The position numbers and the translations under genes were made by a program. A stretch of DNA of 64,000 nt from Paenibacillus cookii (GTDB taxonomy: Bacteria; Bacillota; Bacilli; Paenibacillales; Paenibacillaceae), in assembly GCF_018333375.1 (NCBI RefSeq), contig NZ_BORW01000031.1, positions 1 to 64,000 on the forward strand, given 5' to 3'. Of this stretch, positions 32,972-42,136 are shown one piece after another. The notes beneath the pieces were generated by a model that was given only the letters and a program-made list of their open reading frames with translations, did no database searches and was not told the DNA's origin. The stretch's first letter is position 1. Every line of letters begins with the position of its first letter.

Positions 32972-34543
32972 TTGAGGCATGTTATCAAAAAAGGAATCAC
33001 ACTTCGGTTTACCATTTCGCTGCTGGTCATCACGGCGATTCTGCTTACGATGCTGACAAGCATTACGTCTGCCGTGCAGGTTAACCGTACTTCCTTGATC
33101 GACAATTATTTGAGCAAAAACGAAGCGTATTCGAAGAAGCTTGCGTCCAATACGAGCGAGCTGCTGAATACGATGCAGGAAAACATCCGGGCGATTGCCG
33201 ACATTTCCGGCCGCGATGGCAGCATCACTCCCCAGATGTTCGATGATCTGTTCCAGGAAAACACCCAATATTTCAACTCGATCCTCATTGCCGACCACAA
33301 CCGGGTGGTCCGGGCCATCAGTCCGCACACGACGGGAGTCATCGTGGGGGATAAGCTTACCTCCGAACAGAGCATGAAGGCCGTGACCATGAAAAAAACT
33401 TTCGTTTCCGAACCTTACCGCGCAACGACGGGGCGGCTGATCATTCTCATATCGGCCCCGATCACTGATAAGAACGGGAACTATAAAGGATTCGTGGGAG
33501 GAACCATCTACCTGGAGGAAAAAAACGTGCTGAGCACGATGCTCAAGGAGCATTTTTTCGGCGACGGTACTTACGTGTACGTCGTGGAGGAAAACGGGGA
33601 TTTGATTTTCCATCCGGAACAAAGGCGCGTCGGGCAGCAGGTCCTTCAAAATGAAGTCGTGCGGAAAGTGGTGTCGGGCGAGAGCGGCTCCCAAAAGGTC
33701 ACGAATACCTTGGGCCGGGTTTTTCTGGCAGGGTATGCACACGAGCCAAGCAGCTCCTGGGGGATCATTTCGCAAACGCCGTATGAAGTCATCGACAAGC
33801 CGCTGCGTCATTTGGTCAACCGAATGCTGCTGTTTTCGCTGCCTTTCCTGATTTTGATTCTGGTCCTCGCTTGGTGGGTCGCTAGCCGGATTGCCAAGCC
33901 GCTTCATACGCTGGCGAAATTTTCGGATGAGGCGACCTTGAAGCCGGTGCCTGCCGAAGACATTCCCGATATAGATTCATCTTATTACGAGGTCAGGTTG
34001 TTATCGCAAAGCGTCAAGATTGCGCTGCAAAACATGAACCAGGATTTGACGCATTTGCGGCATGAGGTCAACATCGATGAACTGACCGGTCTTGTCAACC
34101 GCAGGGGATTTGATAGCGTGATGGCCGGCTGGCTGAAGAGCAACGTGCCGTTTGCGCTCATTTTGATCGATATCGACCATTTCAAGCAGGTGAACGATAC
34201 ATACGGACATGTCATAGGGGATGAAGTGCTCCGCTATTTGGCGCGCCTGATGCAGCTGGTCGCCTCCGAAGAAGACGTTTGCTTCCGCTACGGCGGCGAG
34301 GAGTTCGGCATCCTGATCAGGCATTGCGGCCTGGTCCGGGCCAAAGATTTGGCGGACCGGCTGCGGGAGCAGCTGGCCATGACGAAAAGCCCGACCGGAC
34401 AACCGATTACGATATCCGCCGGCATTTCGGCATCTCCGGCCCATGGCCATTCGGCCGAACAGCTTGTGATGCGGGCGGATGAGGCGCTGTACCATTCCAA
34501 AGAAAACGGCAGGGACCGGACCACGGTGAGCCGGGGGGCGTAG
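32972..34543 (+). CDS. Membrane diguanylate cyclase with extracellular Cache domain
   Basis: A 523-residue protein. TM1 (LRFTISLLVITAILLTMLTSI), an extracellular dCache-type sensor of about 240 residues (IDNYLSKNEAYSKKLASNTSELLNTMQ ... TGRLIILISAPITDKNGNYKGFVGG), TM2 (MLLFSLPFLILILVLAWWVA), a short linker, and a GGDEF domain with DELTGLVNRRGF, LIDIDHFKQVNDTYGH and RYGGEEFGIL. The GGEEF site is intact, so it should make cyclic di-GMP from GTP. No RxxD inhibitory site is seen just before it. The start is TTG at 32972; binding site GGGATGAG is only fair. TATAAT near 32905 may be its -10. Confidence 0.88.
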   Translation: MRHVIKKGITLRFTISLLVITAILLTMLTSITSAVQVNRTSLIDNYLSKNEAYSKKLASNTSELLNTMQENIRAIADISGRDGSITPQMFDDLFQENTQYFNSILIADHNRVVRAISPHTTGVIVGDKLTSEQSMKAVTMKKTFVSEPYRATTGRLIILISAPITDKNGNYKGFVGGTIYLEEKNVLSTMLKEHFFGDGTYVYVVEENGDLIFHPEQRRVGQQVLQNEVVRKVVSGESGSQKVTNTLGRVFLAGYAHEPSSSWGIISQTPYEVIDKPLRHLVNRMLLFSLPFLILILVLAWWVASRIAKPLHTLAKFSDEATLKPVPAEDIPDIDSSYYEVRLLSQSVKIALQNMNQDLTHLRHEVNIDELTGLVNRRGFDSVMAGWLKSNVPFALILIDIDHFKQVNDTYGHVIGDEVLRYLARLMQLVASEEDVCFRYGGEEFGILIRHCGLVRAKDLADRLREQLAMTKSPTGQPITISAGISASPAHGHSAEQLVMRADEALYHSKENGRDRTTVSRGA

Positions 34544-34638
34544 GCCCGGCTCACCTGCCGCAAAACTTTGTGATTGTGAAAACGGCCATCATGTGTTAAG
34601 ATGGAAACAATTACAATGATCGGAGGGTTCGCGAAGTT

Positions 34639-34680
34639 ATGATTAATATTAAATTCCGTTTTTTCTCTTTGTGCCGCTAA
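34639..34680 (+). CDS. Putative leader peptide of hflX (13 residues)
   Basis: Reads MINIKFRFFSLCR and stops with TAA. CGGAGGG (34621-34627) lies 11 nt upstream of the ATG. It comes about 30 nt after the predicted transcription start and well before the hairpins, as expected for a leader whose translation by a drug-stalled ribosome changes RNA folding. Small-ORF leaders with an attenuator control antibiotic-resistance genes, including the Listeria hflX paralogue hflXr. The peptide itself may have no function apart from its translation. Confidence 0.5.
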   Translation: MINIKFRFFSLCR

Positions 34681-34806
34681 TTGAATAGTGCTCAAAGGCT
34701 CTGCGCTGTGCAGGGCGAACGGGATTGGTATGCATATCTTCGGATGAACCCAATATCTTTATACGCGTGCCGTCTAGGCTGTTTCAGGCTGAGGCGCGCA
34801 AGGGTT

Positions 34807-34839
34807 GCAAAGGAGAGGCTTCGAAAGCCCCTCCTTTGC
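34807..34839 (+). terminator. Leader hairpin (terminator or anti-terminator)
   Basis: GCAAAGGAG, inner GGCTT/AAGCC, CTCCTTTGC, then TGTTTTC. Very stable, weak T-run. Confidence 0.55.
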
Positions 34840-34976
34840 TGTTTTCAGGTACGCTTTACGGCTGCATTCGCGGCTGTTTTCCTGAACTTAACGGATCGAT
34901 GCGAATCCAAGGCCTTTTAGGCTTTTTTAGGCATGCGGCAGACCGCCGGGCAGCCGCTTGTTTCTCCGTTCGTCCC

Positions 34977-35004
34977 AAACCACAGGCAGCAGCCTGCGGT
35001 TTTT
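34977..35004 (+). terminator. Terminator immediately upstream of hflX
   Basis: AACC-A-CAGGC / GCCTG-C-GGTT with TTTTTT directly after, about 40 nt before the hflX ATG. There is no upstream gene for it to end apart from the leader. Confidence 0.7.
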
Positions 35005-35046
35005 TGCGTTTTTTCGCCAATAATAATCACTTGGAGGGATTCCTAT

Positions 35047-36336
35047 ATGAAACAACCTGAACTGCTTGAAACGATCGATCAACGCGCCGTGCTCGTCGGC
35101 GTCAATTTGAACAACCAGCGGGATTTCGACTATTCGATGGAAGAGCTCGGCAACCTGGCCGAAGCCTGCGGCGTTGAGGTCGTGGGCCAACTGACGCAAA
35201 ACATGGAGCGGGTCAACAAATCCCATTACATCGGCACGGGCAAAGTGGAGGAGCTCGCGGGTTTGTATAAAGGGCTCGAAGCCAACCTGATCATTTTTAA
35301 CGACGAACTTTCCCCTTCCCAGTTGCGCAACCTCGAAGCCGACCTGGAATGCAAGGTCATCGACCGGACGATCCTCATTCTGGACATATTCGAAAAACGC
35401 GCCAAAACGCGCGAAGCTCAGCTTCAGGTCGAGGTGGCCCAGCTGCAGTACATGCTGCCGCGGCTTGTGGGTCTGCGCGAATCGCTGGGGCGGCAGAGCG
35501 GCGGCGTCGGCCTGAAAAACAGAGGTGCGGGGGAAACGAAGCTGGAGCTGGACCGCCGCCGGATCGAGGAAAAAATAACGGCGCTGAACAAAGAACTCGA
35601 GTCTTTGGTGTTCCAGCGCCAGACGCAGCGCAAAAAGCGCAAGAAAAACGAGCTGCCGGTCGTCTCGCTTGTCGGTTACACCAACGCGGGCAAATCGACG
35701 ATCATGAACGCCATGATCGAGCGGTTCGGGGCGGCGGGAAGCGCCGAAGAAAAAAGCGTGTTCGAAAAGGATATGCTGTTCGCCACGCTCGAAACCTCCG
35801 TGCGGAACATTCAGTTTGAGGACAACAAAAGCTTTCTGCTCACCGACACCGTCGGTTTTGTCAGCAAGCTGCCGCATCATCTCGTCAAAGCTTTCCGTTC
35901 GACGCTCGAGGAGGTCGCCGAGGCGGATTTGCTGATCCATGTCGTGGATTATGCCAACGAAAAATACGAGCAGCTGATCGAGATCACGGAAAATACGCTG
36001 AAGGACATCGGCGTTACGGATATTCCGACCGTTTTTGCCTACAACAAATGCGATTTGGCAGGCCGGGACATTCCGGAGGTGCAGGAAAACGGGATATATC
36101 TGGCGGCCAAACCGCGAATCGGCATCGACGAGCTGGTCGATCTTATCAAAAGCTTCATTTTCAAGGATTACGTCCGGTGCGAAATGCTGATTCCTTACGA
36201 CCAAGGCCAAGTGGTGTCTTATCTAAACGAGCACGCGGACATTCAAGCGACCGAATATGAAAACGAGGGGACCCGCCTCACGCTTGAATGCAGACAAAAG
36301 GATTATGATCGCTACCGCGAATACGTGATCGGCTAA
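35047..36336 (+). CDS. hflX: Ribosome-associated GTPase HflX
   Basis: A 429-residue HflX. The N-terminal HflX domain has VLVGVNLNNQRDFDYSMEEL, VVGQLTQNMERVNKSHYIGTGKVEEL, DRTILILDIFEKRAKTREAQLQVEVAQLQYMLPRL and the glycine-rich GRQSGGVGLKNRGAGETKLE. The G domain has G1 GYTNAGKST, G3 DTVGF, G4 NKCD. HflX splits stalled 70S ribosomes after stress and some paralogues (HflXr) give resistance to macrolides and lincosamides. ATG 35047 follows GGAGGG; the in-frame extension to 34933 covers the leader terminator. A strong terminator follows. Confidence 0.95.
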   Translation: MKQPELLETIDQRAVLVGVNLNNQRDFDYSMEELGNLAEACGVEVVGQLTQNMERVNKSHYIGTGKVEELAGLYKGLEANLIIFNDELSPSQLRNLEADLECKVIDRTILILDIFEKRAKTREAQLQVEVAQLQYMLPRLVGLRESLGRQSGGVGLKNRGAGETKLELDRRRIEEKITALNKELESLVFQRQTQRKKRKKNELPVVSLVGYTNAGKSTIMNAMIERFGAAGSAEEKSVFEKDMLFATLETSVRNIQFEDNKSFLLTDTVGFVSKLPHHLVKAFRSTLEEVAEADLLIHVVDYANEKYEQLIEITENTLKDIGVTDIPTVFAYNKCDLAGRDIPEVQENGIYLAAKPRIGIDELVDLIKSFIFKDYVRCEMLIPYDQGQVVSYLNEHADIQATEYENEGTRLTLECRQKDYDRYREYVIG

Positions 36337-36343
36337 AAATATG

Positions 36344-36382
36344 AAGGCCCGGATCGAGCGTTGCTCGAACCGGGCCTTTTTT
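36344..36382. terminator. Terminator of hflX
   Basis: AAGGCCCGG, inner GAGCG..TGCTC, CCGGGCCTTTTTT, between convergent genes. Confidence 0.92.
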
Positions 36383-36405
36383 ATGGAAAACGAAGCGAAA
36401 ATCCC

Positions 36406-38505
36406 TTATTTGTTGATCGTAAATTTTCTAATATTTTCTTCAAGGTCGCGGGACAGGCCCTTAAGCTGGGTCAGATAGCCGGCGACATCCTCGATCGTGG
36501 CAAGCTGCTCTTCGGCCGCGGCGGATACGTCCTGCGTAATGGCCGCGTTTTCTTCGGTAATGGCCGAAATATTGGTGAAGACGTCGGTCAATTCGTGACG
36601 TTTTTCCACCATGACCTGGATATGTTCGTCCACTTCCGTCGTTTTATTCATCTGGCTGTTGACCGAAACCATGATTTCATGAAAGATCGATTCGGTTTCC
36701 CTTACGGCCTGCTCTTGGTCGGAAAACAGCTCGCGCGAGGTGCCGATGGCTTCCACCGCATTCGAGATTTGACCGTTTACGCTCGAAATGATATGGCTTA
36801 TATTTTTGACGGCTGCGGCGGACTGCTCCGCAAGCTTGCGGATTTCCGCGGCGACCACCGAAAAACCCCGGCCGTGTTCGCCGGCTCTTGAAGCTTCGAT
36901 GGCCGCGTTCAGCGCCAGCAGATTCGTTTGCGCCGAGATTTCCAGGATCGTGTCGAGGATCGTGCTGATTTCGCCGGCGCTGCCGCTGACCTGGGAAATG
37001 GCTTGGGCCGTTTCCTCCGAAGACTGGAGCGTGCTGTTGAATTTGCCGACAAGCTCCTGAACAATAACGATGCCGCGCTGATTCAGTTCTCCGGTCCGGC
37101 GGGATAATTCGAGAATCTCTTGAGTCGAGGCGGTGACCCGATCGATGGCACCCCCGAGCTCTTCGACTTTTTCGGATCCCATCATTACCGTATTCGCCTC
37201 GTCGCTTGCCGCGGAAGAGAGCTGGATGATCGATTCGGTAATTTGCGCAGAGGCTTTTTGCGTCTGGTCCATGCTGTCCTTCAGGTTGAGCGCCGATTGA
37301 GAAACGATGTGCGCCGAACCTGAAATTTTGCCGATCATCTCTTGAATGTCCGTTTTCATCGCATTGATTGCCCTGAGCATGGCCCCCGTTTCGTTGCCTT
37401 TTTTCAGCATCGACTCCGGAATTTCGGTCGCCAGGTTGCCGCTGCCGATTTGCTGCAAATAATGCACCGACGCATTCAGCGGTTTAGCGATCGCCCTCGA
37501 AATAAACAGCGAAATCGCAATGACGATGACCACGATGATGAGCATGACCAGATAAATGATGCGCTGGATCTCCTTCGTGGACTCGGCGATCTCGCTTTTG
37601 TCCATCATCGCGATGTATTTCCAGTGCGTTTCCGGCGAAACGTAGACGTTGACGGTGTAGCTTTTGCCATTCAACGAGACTTCGAAATGCTTGTCCGTCA
37701 TCTTGTCGATATCGGCGAACGCTTTGACGTTCAAATCCTTCAGCGTTTTGAAATTGGTCTCCGGGTTTTTAGGATTCGCCAGAATCGTTCCGGTTTCATC
37801 CGTTAGAATGACGTAGCCGGTTTCCCCGATTTTAATGTTGTTGATCGTTTGGGTGAGCGCCTCCAGGCTGACGTCCACGCCTTGAACGCCCACGACGTTG
37901 CCCGCTTTGTCTTTAATGGTCACCGAAGAGCTCACGATCGGCACGTTGCCTGTGAACGAAGCGTATGCGCCCGTACGTTTGACCTTATCCGGATTTTCGA
38001 TCGCCTGCGTATACCATGCTCTCGTTCTCGGATCGTATTTGTCTTTGGAGGTTCCCTCCGGCCATTGGATGTATCCGCCCTCCTTCGTGCCCAGATAAAT
38101 GTAGGAGATGCTCGGATGCGTCTTGGCGTAGTTCACATACAGATTGTATATTTCCGATTCGATCCCGGGCTTTTGCGAAGGCGTCATCTGGATCGTTCCG
38201 TCTTTGCCTACGGCGTTGACGTATGAAGTGATCGAACCGTCGATTTGCTGTACGAGCGGGTTCTTGGCGAAATATTCGACCGATTCGTTGACGGTGCTGA
38301 AATAGAGGTTCATGGCCCCGCTGACCTGCATGATTTCCTTCCGGGTCGCGTCGTAGAAATTCTTCTCCATGTCCCCCGTGACTTTCTGGTTGATGGCAAA
38401 ACCCAGCGACAACGTGGACAGCAGGACAAGCGCCACCATCGTGACCAGGAACTGCATCTTTAAATTCCACTGCAATTTCTTTCTCAAGTTGTTTCTCTCC
38501 TCCAT
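36406..38505 (-). CDS. Methyl-accepting chemotaxis protein with extracellular dCache domain
   Basis: A 699-residue chemoreceptor. TM1 (FLVTMVALVLLSTLSLGFAI), a dCache_1 sensor of about 250 residues (YDPRTRAWYTQAIENPDKV, TGAYASFTGNVPIVSSSVTIKDKAGNVVGVQGVDVSLE), TM2 (IIYLVMLIIVVIVIAISLFI), HAMP, then the signalling helices with the hairpin tip ISAQTNLLALNAAIEASRAGEHGRGFSVVAAEIRKLAEQS. The DPRTRAWY and G-x-D pattern is typical of amino-acid-binding dCache domains. It should feed CheA/CheW. A sigma-D-like promoter lies upstream on the minus strand. Confidence 0.95.
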   Translation of the reverse strand: MEERNNLRKKLQWNLKMQFLVTMVALVLLSTLSLGFAINQKVTGDMEKNFYDATRKEIMQVSGAMNLYFSTVNESVEYFAKNPLVQQIDGSITSYVNAVGKDGTIQMTPSQKPGIESEIYNLYVNYAKTHPSISYIYLGTKEGGYIQWPEGTSKDKYDPRTRAWYTQAIENPDKVKRTGAYASFTGNVPIVSSSVTIKDKAGNVVGVQGVDVSLEALTQTINNIKIGETGYVILTDETGTILANPKNPETNFKTLKDLNVKAFADIDKMTDKHFEVSLNGKSYTVNVYVSPETHWKYIAMMDKSEIAESTKEIQRIIYLVMLIIVVIVIAISLFISRAIAKPLNASVHYLQQIGSGNLATEIPESMLKKGNETGAMLRAINAMKTDIQEMIGKISGSAHIVSQSALNLKDSMDQTQKASAQITESIIQLSSAASDEANTVMMGSEKVEELGGAIDRVTASTQEILELSRRTGELNQRGIVIVQELVGKFNSTLQSSEETAQAISQVSGSAGEISTILDTILEISAQTNLLALNAAIEASRAGEHGRGFSVVAAEIRKLAEQSAAAVKNISHIISSVNGQISNAVEAIGTSRELFSDQEQAVRETESIFHEIMVSVNSQMNKTTEVDEHIQVMVEKRHELTDVFTNISAITEENAAITQDVSAAAEEQLATIEDVAGYLTQLKGLSRDLEENIRKFTINK

Positions 38506-38580
38506 GTGCAGGAAGCCGCAAATTTCGAATCTTGCAACATCCCTGTGTTTTAAGCATAAATATTTTTCTCTCTGGGATAT

Positions 38581-38607
38581 ATATCGGCAGGCATCGAAGT
38601 TTTGTTA
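38581..38607 (-). promoter_or_regulatory. Sigma-D (motility) promoter of the chemoreceptor gene
   Basis: Read on the minus strand: TAAC, 15 nt, GCCGATAT. This matches the sigma-D/FliA consensus (TAAA, 15 nt, GCCGATAT) at all but one base, about 75-100 bp upstream of the start. Confidence 0.75.
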
Positions 38608-38753
38608 AATTTTGTCGAAATCGCATCGGATAATCGGGACTTTTGTCTATTGCTATTCAATAAACGTAGGTAAATAACGATAAATAGGTTGGGAGAGAAA
38701 TCATGCTGTAAGAACTACGGCCAATGACAAAAGACATCAGGAGGTATGACAAC

Positions 38754-40376
38754 GTGAGAAAAAAGCATTTTCATTTCAAAGCGCTGCTGGCCATTTTGCT
38801 CGTAGCGGCCCTGCTGCCATGGAACCAAGCACATGCGGAAGCTTCAGAAAAACCGGCGTTTGATCCGTTCGAAAAAAGCATCGACGAAATCGCAAACGCT
38901 TTGGATACGAACCAAATCACTTCCGAGGAGCTAGTCGAATACTATCTGAAACGCATCGAGGCCTTCGACAAGCAAGGTCCCGCCATCAACTCCATCATTA
39001 CGGTCAACGACAAAGCCTTGGAGACCGCCAAAAAGCTGGATGCGGAGCGCAAAACGAAAGGGCCGAGAAGCCAGCTTCACGGCATTCCGTTCGTCGTCAA
39101 AGACAATTTCGACGTGGTCGGCATGCCGACGACGGCCGGATCGGTAGCGCTGAAAAACGACTACCCGTCCAAAAACGCGTTTACCGTGCAAAAATTGATC
39201 GACGCAGGGGCGATCGTCATCGCCAAAACGAACATGTCCGAGCTTGCCGCTTCCTACGGCCGATTGGGATACAGCTCGATGGGAGGCTTGACGCTCAACC
39301 CGTATAACCTGAACCGCGACGCTTCCGGTTCCAGCAGCGGCAGCGCCGCGGCGGTCGCGGCCAACTTTGCTGTTTTCGGTCTGGGAACCGATACGTCCGG
39401 TTCGGTTCGCGGCCCGGCCAACGTTACCGGTCTTGTGGGCATTCGTCCGACGCTTGGGCTGACCAGCCGCAGCGGCGTCGTGCCGTCCGCCCTGTCGCTT
39501 GACGTGACGGGACCGCTGGCGCGAAGCGTGAAGGACGCCGGCATCGTGCTGAGCGTCATGGCGGGAACGGACAAAAACGACAAAGCAACCCAAACCGCCC
39601 ATCGTGCCGTGCAGGATTACGCGAAGTCCCTGGATGCTTCCTCGCTGAAGCATGCGCGCATCGGCGTAGCCACCGATTTCTTCGGCGACAATGCCGAGGT
39701 CGATTCCATCACGAAACAGGCGATCGCCAAAATGCAAAGCATGGGAGCCGTCGCCGTGCCGGTATCGTATTCCGCCCAGACGAAATTTTTGTGGACGCCG
39801 ATTCTCGGGCCTGTAGGCGATGCGGAATTCAAAACCCAATTCGAAAAATATTTGGGCATGCTGCCTGCCGGCGGGCCGAAAACGCTGCAGGAAGTCATCG
39901 CCATCAGCGAGTCGCCCGAAGTGATGAATTCGGCGACGCCGGTCAACCCGGCACGTCTTGAAGGCCTCAAAACGGCGCTTGCCAAAGCCGACACGCTGAA
40001 TTCGAAAGAATACAAAAAAATCGTGCACCAAGAAATTCCCAAAACGCGCAAAGAAATCATGGACATCATGAAAAAGAACAAGCTGGATGCGATCGTATTC
40101 CCGACGATGTCCTGCCCGGCATCCAACCGGTTCGACAAAGAAGACCCGACCTACGTATGTACGGCGTACGACACCTACGCTGCAAGTTACGTCGCGTCGG
40201 CAACCGGATTCCCTGAAGTCACCGTCCCTGCGGGTACCGTGGAAGCGGGCGTGCCGGTAGGCATTTCATTCTTCGGACCGGCATACAGCGAGCAAAAGCT
40301 GCTGAACCTGGCTTATGCCTTCGAACAAGCAACGAAAGCAAGAACGGTTCCGAAAAACACGCCGAAACTGCCGTAA
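38754..40376 (+). CDS. Secreted amidase (amidase-signature family)
   Basis: About 540 residues with signal peptide (HFKALLAILLVAALLPWNQAHAEA). The amidase-signature catalytic triad is visible: Lys in GIPFVVKDNFDVVGMPTTAGS, cis-Ser in the stretch NRDASGSSSGSAAAVAANFA, and nucleophile Ser in GTDTSGSVRGPAN. It hydrolyses an amide outside the cell; the substrate is unknown. GTG 38754 follows CAGGAGGT at 8 nt; the earlier ATG at 38724 has no binding site. DPTYVCTAYDTYAASYVASATGFPEVTVPAG near the C-terminus is the usual end of the fold. Not part of an operon. Confidence 0.88.
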   Translation: MRKKHFHFKALLAILLVAALLPWNQAHAEASEKPAFDPFEKSIDEIANALDTNQITSEELVEYYLKRIEAFDKQGPAINSIITVNDKALETAKKLDAERKTKGPRSQLHGIPFVVKDNFDVVGMPTTAGSVALKNDYPSKNAFTVQKLIDAGAIVIAKTNMSELAASYGRLGYSSMGGLTLNPYNLNRDASGSSSGSAAAVAANFAVFGLGTDTSGSVRGPANVTGLVGIRPTLGLTSRSGVVPSALSLDVTGPLARSVKDAGIVLSVMAGTDKNDKATQTAHRAVQDYAKSLDASSLKHARIGVATDFFGDNAEVDSITKQAIAKMQSMGAVAVPVSYSAQTKFLWTPILGPVGDAEFKTQFEKYLGMLPAGGPKTLQEVIAISESPEVMNSATPVNPARLEGLKTALAKADTLNSKEYKKIVHQEIPKTRKEIMDIMKKNKLDAIVFPTMSCPASNRFDKEDPTYVCTAYDTYAASYVASATGFPEVTVPAGTVEAGVPVGISFFGPAYSEQKLLNLAYAFEQATKARTVPKNTPKLP

Positions 40377-40466
40377 CGAAAAGAGCAGCCCTTGCATTCC
40401 GTCCTTCTCTCCCGTCGATGAAGCAGGCGGATGCAATGCACCTGCCCCGTAATACGGCGCCATCGA

Positions 40467-40496
40467 AGCCGTCCCGCGAACTGCGGGGCGGTTTTT
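40467..40496 (+). terminator. Terminator after the amidase gene
   Basis: AGCCGTCCCGC-GAACT-GCGGGGCGGTTTTT. Confidence 0.8.
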
Positions 40497-40636
40497 GGCG
40501 TTGGACGAGACGGCCGGAAGGGTTGAAACGGAGGAATTCGGGTAATGAAATGTAATAGAAGGACCATCCATCACGGATATCCGGGCTGGATCAGGGAATA
40601 TTAGGCATTGAAAAGAAACAGCGAGGTGAATGATGC

Positions 40637-41440
40637 ATGGCAGCACCGGAGCAGCACGTCAAGCTGCATGGATTCAACAATCTGACGAAGTCGTTGGCCT
40701 TCAACATGTACGATATCTGCTATACCCGGACCAAGGATGAGCGGGAAGCGTACCTCGAATATATCGACGAGCAGTATAACGCGGAACGTTTGACGGCCAT
40801 TTTAAAACAGGTTTCGGACATTATCGGCGCCCATGTGCTGAACATCGCCAAACAGGATTACGTCCCTCAAGGCGCGAGCGTCACGATTCTCGTATCGGAG
40901 GGGCCCGTGGTGGAGGTGCCGAAGGAGTCGTATGCGGAATCGCCGGGGCCGCTGCCCGAATCGGTCGTCATGTCGCTCGACAAAAGCCATATTACGGTCC
41001 ACACGTACCCCGAATATCATCCGGATGACGGGATCAGCACGTTCCGTGCCGATATCGACGTATCCACCTGCGGGGAAATTTCCCCGCTGAAGGCGCTGAA
41101 TTATTTGATCCATTCCTTCGACACCGACATCATGACGATCGATTACCGGGTGCGGGGGTTTACGAGGGATATTACGGGGCATAAGCTGTTTATCGACCAC
41201 GACATCAATTCGATCCAGAATTACATCCCGGACAACGTCAAAGACCTCTACCACATGATCGACGTCAACGTCTACCCGGAGCATATATTTCATACCAAAT
41301 GCAAGCTGAAAAAGTTCGACCTGGACAACTATTTGTTCGGATATACCAAAGGCGCATTAAGCGAACGGGAGCAGAAGGAAATCACGGAACGGATCACGCA
41401 GGAGATGGATGAAATCTATTACGGAAAAAACATGAGCTGA
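40637..41440 (+). CDS. speD: S-adenosylmethionine decarboxylase proenzyme, E. coli SpeD type
   Basis: A 267-residue proenzyme of the long bacterial class. Self-cleavage should occur between Lys116 and Ser117 in LDKSHITVHTYPE, producing the pyruvoyl group. STFRADIDVSTCGEISPLKALNYL and IDYRVRGFTRDITGHK are the other conserved blocks. It provides decarboxylated SAM for spermidine synthesis. B. subtilis has the short SpeH type, so the long type here is a Paenibacillus-like trait. No spermidine synthase gene is next to it. RBS GAGGTGA is 7 nt from ATG. Confidence 0.95.
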   Translation: MAAPEQHVKLHGFNNLTKSLAFNMYDICYTRTKDEREAYLEYIDEQYNAERLTAILKQVSDIIGAHVLNIAKQDYVPQGASVTILVSEGPVVEVPKESYAESPGPLPESVVMSLDKSHITVHTYPEYHPDDGISTFRADIDVSTCGEISPLKALNYLIHSFDTDIMTIDYRVRGFTRDITGHKLFIDHDINSIQNYIPDNVKDLYHMIDVNVYPEHIFHTKCKLKKFDLDNYLFGYTKGALSEREQKEITERITQEMDEIYYGKNMS

Positions 41441-41463
41441 GGAATCGTTTCCTCGGCTTTTTT
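41435..41463 (+). terminator. Terminator of speD
   Basis: AGCTGAGGAA / TTTCCTCGGCT with a T-run; it begins inside the stop codon. Confidence 0.85.
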
Positions 41464-41722
41464 GTGCGGAAGCGGGAGCGCTGCAAGCAAAACCTGCTTT
41501 ACGGTTTGCCCGATCGGCGGCTTTGGGCCTTGCGCAAGGGGTTTTACGAAATGTCATCCGGCCGCCCATAGGTTCATATTATGGAAATTAGGCCGATTTT
41601 AATATGGACTTTAGGTCATGTTTTTCGGTTGCGAGTGGTCATAATTTCCTGATTTTTTCAAGAAACTGGATTAATGGTAGGGAATCATGTTTAATTTTTA
41701 GAAAAAGGGTTAGAGGGGACTG

Positions 41723-42094
41723 ATGGTTATTTCTCGCTTATTCCGGTCTATCGCTCTTATGCTGTTTACGATCGTTTTATTGGGAGGTTGTCAAAGCGTG
41801 AACAAATCGGAAAACGACGGCCAAATGCAGGAGGCCAAAAATCTCGCCATCCAGTATTTCAAGGATGAATACGGACTGGACGTGGAAATCACGGATCAGG
41901 AAAAATTGGACGAATACATAACGCCAAAAATTACGATGAAAGGCCACGTCAAAGGCAAGCCGGAGGAAAGCTTCAACATCGCGGTCGATTACGAGGACAA
42001 AAAAACGACCAACTTCGTCATGAGCCCGGAGCTTGAAAAGGCCATTCGCGCCAAAGGGATCGATCCCTTCGCGAAAAAGGATGCGTCCAACTAG
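41723..42094 (+). CDS. DUF1433-like lipoprotein, putative immunity protein
   Basis: A 123-residue lipoprotein: signal MVISRLFRSIALMLFTIVLL and lipobox LLGGC (Cys23). The mature part, AIQYFKDEYGLDVEI, then ITMKGHVKGKPEESFNIAVDYED and NFVMSPELEKAI, follows the pattern of DUF1433 lipoproteins (YF..Y, G.V.G, F.MSPEL). In Staphylococcus aureus a DUF1433 lipoprotein (TilA) sits at the outer membrane face and protects against the type VII lipase toxin TslA. It is 42 bp upstream of a lipase gene here, so the same role is inferred. RBS GAGGGGA precedes the ATG. The domain assignment is by eye. Confidence 0.75.
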   Translation: MVISRLFRSIALMLFTIVLLGGCQSVNKSENDGQMQEAKNLAIQYFKDEYGLDVEITDQEKLDEYITPKITMKGHVKGKPEESFNIAVDYEDKKTTNFVMSPELEKAIRAKGIDPFAKKDASN

Positions 42095-42136
42095 GACGCG
42101 GGCACGTTCGGATGAACCGAGGGGGGAGGAGCACGT

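Larger units (their letters stand above)
34544..35046 (+). promoter_or_regulatory. Long leader of hflX with promoter, leader ORF and two or more hairpins
   Basis: Promoter TTGTGA (34574-34579), 17-bp spacer, TGTTAAGAT with TAAGAT at 34597-34602 (extended -10). The transcript would start near 34609 and run about 440 nt before the hflX ATG. It contains a 13-codon ORF (34639-34680), a strong hairpin (34807-34839) and a terminator just before hflX (34977-35004). The arrangement is that of an attenuator. Confidence 0.65.

Noticed and set aside
34681..34920. Open frame directly after the hflX leader ORF
   Set aside because: It starts at a TTG adjoining the leader stop, runs through a stable hairpin and has no RBS; treated as untranslated leader.
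41441..41722. Type VII secretion core genes near the lipase cassette
   Set aside because: Looked for FtsK/SpoIIIE-type ATPase or EsaA/EssB-like proteins around the cassette; none is encoded in the window.
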